In this document: positions 59,061-64,000 of the stretch, piece after piece
Layout: every line of letters begins with the position of its first letter
Position numbering within the stretch: the first letter of the stretch is position 1
DNA from: Diphasiastrum complanatum
Taxonomy: Eukaryota; Streptophyta; Lycopodiopsida; Lycopodiales; Lycopodiaceae
Direction of reading: 5' to 3'
Length of the DNA stretch: 64,000 bases
Assembly: GCA_029204225.1 (NCBI GenBank)
Contig: CM055096.1
Coordinates: forward strand, 33,253,115-33,317,114
The notes under the pieces: generated by a model
Seen by the model: the letters and a program-made list of their open reading frames with translations, nothing else
Database searches by the model: none
What the model was told of the DNA's origin: nothing
Made by a program: the position numbers and the translations under genes

Positions 59061-61760
59061 CCTCATATTTGATATTATTATTTCATGTTGTGTCCATCGA
59101 TATCAAATATGTCTGCAATAATCGCTTAAAAAAACTCTACACAAGTATGCCATTTTGTACAAATGTGGAATATTTGGAGAGTATACTCTTGGTCAATTGT
59201 ACAATAAGGATATTTGACACATTTGCATCTGTGAAGAGTGTCTTTGATAGAACATGTGGCTATATGGCAAGATTCTCAACCAAGCAACAAAGAAGCTGAG
59301 AAAGAATTTGCTATCCTCATTTTCATACTGTATTTGGCTTTATCTAATGGAGAGCTATGGAGGGGATGACTTTAAAAAGTAGCCAATGAGCTAAAACTCT
59401 CGACAACTACAAAGATCCAATAGCAAATAAGATAAAACAAAATAAATATTAAACTAACTCCTCAATAAACTCTATATTTGAAGTTACATTGACATCAAGA
59501 AACCAATCACAACAACATACAAACTACAATTCTCAACTCAAGCTTGTAATTATCATTACATTCACCATCCAATAACCTCTCTAAGTCCAACAACAATAAT
59601 ATAACGTGAAATAGCAATCTTATGAGAAACCATTCAAAGAAGAACATGAGCTCAAGCCCCACCTCCTCCTTAAGCAACTAGATACAAGGATAGTAGGAAC
59701 ATGGAGCAAGGCTCAACAAATTTCTAATATCAACACTCATATAAATTCTACAACATGAAGGGAGAATTGATATTATGTATTATGCATGGCATTTATCTAA
59801 GCTTCACCCTTGAATGACACTTGAGAATATCCATTTACTAAAGAAAGCAATAATTGTAACAAAGTTTCAAGCCAACCATGTAGAAAACATACCACATGTT
59901 AATGGAAGGAATAGAATCATAGAATATAACCTTTAAATTTTAAATTTATAATTGAGACTAGTGCATTATTGAATAAAATATACAATCTTCCTTAGCATCA
60001 AGGTGAGATGGGTACAATCGTCTATTGGAATAGGCCTCTATGCCATTGACATGTGGGAGCCGCATGTTGACTTGGCCAATTACTTGATGTAGAGTGTATA
60101 ATTGTACCAATTCATGAAACCTCATATTAGGTGAAATTAAAGACTTTGAAGGATTTATGTGAGCACTTGAATCAAGATTTAAAATCTCTAGGCACTTTTT
60201 CTATTTTATTATTTTTCCTAAACTTGTTGCCTTGCCTTTGCAAGTTGCGAGGCATGCCTAAAGAGATTTCCAAATTTTGTTTCATTACTAAAATTTGATG
60301 TATGTTGCTTGTCCATGGCATCTTCAAAGGTAAAATAGATGTAGAATGTTTAAATGCCTTGTCCAAACAATGACACTTTCTTGAAGCACTAAGAAATATC
60401 TATGGAGAGTGATTTTTTTGAGATATCGACAAGCCTTGCCTCACAATGAAAGATTAATTTAGATGTTGAAAAGTGACTAAGAAAAGGAATTTCAATCTAA
60501 AAGGACTAAAAACAAATATTTTGTTGCTCAAACTCACAACATAAAGACACAATAACTGTGAGCATATCATCACTATAGCTCAAAGGTAACAAACGTACTT
60601 TGAATGAGTCAATTTGTCTTTTTCATGATATTTTGAAAAAGAAAAGTCATGCAATGACACATAATCTTTGAGCATATGTTCATGATTGCTTAACGACAAA
60701 AATGTACCTTAGAAGGAAACCATTTTTGTTTCTCTTGTTGTCATTTATCTTATTTTTGTTATTTGGTATTTAGAAGAAGAAATTGTCTTACATGTAAGTC
60801 CCAAGTTTGAAATTCAAGAGTAAAATTTCACTCTAAATTGAAGAGTTGCATTTCTAATGTCATTTGACGTAACATGCTATAGTCAAAACTGGATAAATAT
60901 TAGGCCTTGGGAGTCCAAAGAAAACATTATAATATATAAAAAAAGTGATCACAGAAAAATCAACATATTCCAAGAGAACACATATCAAGGGAATCACATA
61001 AGAATATGAACATTTATGGAGAGAATCAAACAAGAACATGCGCAAATAATTGTGAAAGGAATCAAACAAGATCTTTTGCTAATTGTACAAAGAGTACAAG
61101 GTTGTTGGTAGTTGGAATGTCAATAATTTTTGGCTGCATTTTGCTTTTGAATTCAAACCCATTTCTTGTAACTTTTGTGTTAGATCCGTATGCTATTGAC
61201 AAGTTGGTGAATCGTGATGGGATCTTCCTAGCTAGTGGGTTGATGAGATCCTAAACCCTAATATAAAAGCGTGTGTTTATGTGAAAGCCTTGTTCACATA
61301 TTGAATCCATTTAACTTTGTTGACAAGTTGAATCCACTTTTTCTATACTGGAACCTTGCCAACTGGTGACAAATTGGTGACAAAGAAGTTGGTGATGTGC
61401 ACAAATCTTCTTAGCTACCAAAACAAATTGAAGCCCTCAAAAAATGTTTGATTGAAAAGTGCACTTTGAAAAATAGTCGAAGTAGAATGGCACACACACA
61501 CACAATGTAGATAACGAGCATATTATTTTAACAAAGAACATTTAACATGTTTGGTTTTGTAAAATTCTCGGGAATAAAAATGTACTTAATAATTCAAAGA
61601 GTATTTTTGTCACAGAGATAAGATTTATTGATGGTCCAGTTTACTAGAGTTCATATGTTTTACTAGAGTTTACTAGAGTCCACATGTTGTACTTTTGAAT
61701 GAAAAGTGCGAAAAATCCTGAACCTTTGGATGGCATTCAGTAACTATTGCAAGTTTATCC
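59061..61760. other. No recognised gene
   Basis: AT-rich; short frames only. A (CA)n run of about 14 bp lies near 61490-61504. Confidence 0.4.
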
Positions 61761-61764
61761 ATCT

Positions 61765-62750
61765 TCACAATATCTGTATTATGATTTCAGGGAAGTTCAA
61801 TGGATAGATCCAAAATGGATTATCACTTGATCTTTTTTGAGATTTATGCAGAAAACGGTTGATGTCAGGATTATTTATAAAGCATATATCATCAATGTAT
61901 ATGAATGAATGCTTGCAAGCATCTATGTAAGCAGTTTGCCCAAGCTTGGCGAGTCTCTTAATGAATTGTATTTCAAAAAAGGAAAGATACCAATTACACC
62001 AAATTGGTGAACATGAACAACCCATAGGGATACCCCGGATTTGACGCCAAGTATGATTACCAAGTCTAACAATACAATGATCAATCAAAAAGGAATTCCA
62101 AATGCAAAATGTCATTTACTTCCGCAATTTTCCAACCCAGAGAAAGCTTATTAGTCCAAGACCACTTAAAAACTTTATTGTTAGGTAACCATTTACACTA
62201 AATTTGAGTTTTATTGGCATATTTAGAAGCGGAGAGGATTAGCTTTTTCATAATTGTTTTCAAGCCTTCAGGACCATCAAGTGAAAAATTTTCATAACAT
62301 TTGGAAATATTAGTAACCCACATACTATAGACGCGCTCAGGGATATTAAGGTAGAAATCAATAGATGAATCACACTACCAAAAGAGAGTAGTATCCACAT
62401 TTAGGTAGCTCTTGAATGAGATTGTCTTAAGGCCTGCATTTTCCATCAGAAAAGGATGCAACATACCAAGAATGCCTATTAGGAAAATAGAGAGATTGCT
62501 GAAACAACAATCATGGGCGTTGGTGATCCATAAAAAAGATTCCTTATGAGCTTTGTATGTGCATAAGAGGTAAGGTAAATCCTTGTTTCCTATTAATTCC
62601 ATTGGCAATAGTTCGTCCAGCTTCGAGCTTGATAGTTTGAAAAACTTCACACCCGAGTAGTGGAGGTCCGATAGTTCGTCCTCCCCCTGCCTTGCACATT
62701 GATGTTTGGAAGTGTCGGCCTGACCCGAAATGTCGGCCAACTGAGTAAAA
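61765..62750 (-). mobile_element. Penelope-like reverse transcriptase fossil
   Basis: On the minus strand, in order: PYLLCTYKAHKESFLWITN (near 62560), a motif-A-like DISKCYE/ISKCYENF stretch (near 62300), then WRQIRGIPMGCSCSPIWCN (near 62020) and FIYIDDICFINNP (near 61870). GIPMG and YIDD with this spacing fit Penelope-like elements rather than LTR elements or L1. Dryad elements in conifers and Naiad/Chlamys elements in green plants are the obvious comparisons. No GIY-YIG domain or ends were found. The copy is old and interrupted. Confidence 0.72.
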
Positions 62751-62859
62751 ATACAAGGAAAAATACTAAGGCTTTAAAGTAGAAACACAATGTTTCTTCA
62801 AGTCTCCTCAAACTGAGGCAGAAAAGGAGGAAATAAAGCGCTACCTGTTTCAATCCATC

Positions 62860-63440
62860 ATCGGCTCACTGATGTACGCAATGATCTCACCACGACCAGA
62901 CCTTGCATATTCGATCAGTACACTTAGCCAGTTCCTGTCAAATCCAGACTTAACTCATTGGAAAGCACTAACAAAGGTCATGAAGTACATCCAAGCAACG
63001 AAAACTCTCAGCATCTGCTACGGAGGCAACCAAACTGCCAACATCCTAAAGCCTACACAAATGCGGACTGGGCAAGAGATGTCGATACCAGAAAATCAAC
63101 TTCTGGATTTGTATTTTTATACAACCAAGGCCCAATCTCATGGAGCAGCTGGAAGCAGACCTCAGTTGCATTATCATCAATGGAATCCGAATACATAGCT
63201 GCCACAAATGCAACCAAAGAGGCGATCTGGCTAAGACAGAGATTTCACTCTTGAAGCAAATATATCAAAATCAGGTATCATTACCTTAGAAAGAAAGTAC
63301 ATAGCAAGGAAGTAACATTGGTTTTCTGCAGAACAAACTACATGGCCCCAGATTACTTCACAAAGGCTCTATCAAAAGAGCATCATCTCAGATTTAACGA
63401 TATGTTAAATTTGAAGATCAAAGCTTTTCAGGATCCATAT
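62860..63440 (+). mobile_element. Copia RT end and RNase H fossil
   Basis: IIGSLMYAMISPRPDLAYSI, then the RNase H motifs NADWARDVDTRKSTSGF, SSMESEYIAATNATKEAIW and the tail DYFTKALSKEH are clear. The tail nearly matches that of the minus-strand Copia at 13863. The left side meets the Penelope-like piece. It has few breaks within the preserved part. Confidence 0.88.
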
Positions 63441-63564
63441 TAAGGTTCCTTATAAGTAAAGGTGGTCTCCACCATAGATTCACTTTCAATTTTCCTTTTG
63501 CTTTCTATTGCAATCTGCGATTTTGCGAGCAAATTGCGATTTTTTGATCACCTTCAATTATTAG

Positions 63565-63750
<186 letters not shown>

Positions 63751-63831
63751 ACGTTAAATATGGTAAAATATACTTATGTTGTTAGAGCAAATTTTTTTTA
63801 TCTACATATATTCAGAATTTAAAAAAAAAAA

Positions 63832-63990
63832 TTTCTGATGGGTCTCCATCTGTCAAGGCGGACCCATCAGAAAAATCTAAAAAAAGAAGAAGTGTTTAGA
63901 TGGGTCTCGTTGCGGCAGATGGAGACCCATCTTATTTACAAATAAAAACAATGTTCTAATGGGTCTCGTCTCTACCCACTGCGCTGAAAA
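63832..63990. repeat. Series of GGGTC/GACCC hairpins
   Basis: Arms TTTCTGATGGGTC (63832-63844) and GACCCATCAGAAA (63861-63873) are exact inverted repeats with a 16-base loop. AGATGGGTCTC (63898-63908) and GAGACCCATCT (63922-63932) form a second, with a 13-base loop. A third GGGTCTC half starts near 63960 and runs toward the window end. Confidence 0.85.
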
Positions 63991-64000
63991 ATGTTTTGTA

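Overview
The window looks like intergenic and intronic DNA from a large plant genome, most likely a gymnosperm (conifer-like). The evidence is two plant-type host genes in 64 kb, very long introns, dense nested Gypsy and Copia LTR retrotransposons, long GA/CT microsatellites, and a Penelope-like reverse transcriptase of a kind reported from conifers (Dryad elements). The organism call is inference; no organelle, bacterial or CRISPR sequence was seen.

Host genes. (1) On the minus strand at 3486-6154 are four exons of the autophagy ubiquitin-like protein ATG12. All intron phases agree and give 75 codons; the last exon lies beyond the left edge or was not recognised, so the Gypsy debris at 1-2240 probably sits in the last intron. 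(2) On the minus strand at 24391-27285 is an intact single-exon LRR receptor-like kinase of 964 residues. It resembles the Arabidopsis At2g24230 type and has several altered catalytic motifs, so it is probably a pseudokinase.

Layout. 1-2240: Gypsy integrase/chromodomain fossil. 3486-6154: ATG12. 7265-14990: Gypsy and Copia fossils plus an LTR with a tRNA-Asp primer site. 15356-19815: Gypsy of Tat/Ogre-like type with extra sequence between integrase and 3' LTR. 20121-22140: microsatellites and Gypsy pieces. 24391-27285: LRR kinase. 27790-31330: mostly AT-rich with nothing recognised, apart from a GC-rich island near 29480-29860. 31338-33330: Copia LTR and gag with a GTTCGCGAAC repeat array. 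34906-51923: nested cluster of two related LTR families. 51924-56350: Gypsy. 56886-59060: Gypsy protease piece and LTR. 61765-62750: Penelope-like RT. 62860-63440: Copia. 63567-64000: a (CT)n tract and a hairpin series.

The most interesting region is 34906-51923. Six copies (whole, solo or partial) of a roughly 1.2-kb LTR family, including a non-autonomous element without a long ORF (47229-51923, 5-bp target duplication CCAAG), surround a very young element (41716-46969, 920-bp LTRs differing at about one position by eye, target duplication CCAGG). The young element encodes only Gag and a protease-like region in one open frame. The two families have different LTRs but share a primer-site-proximal leader carrying a tandem series of conserved GTGCT...AGCAC hairpins. 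This suggests that the gag-only element and the ORF-less element use a common RNA packaging or dimerisation signal. That role is inference.
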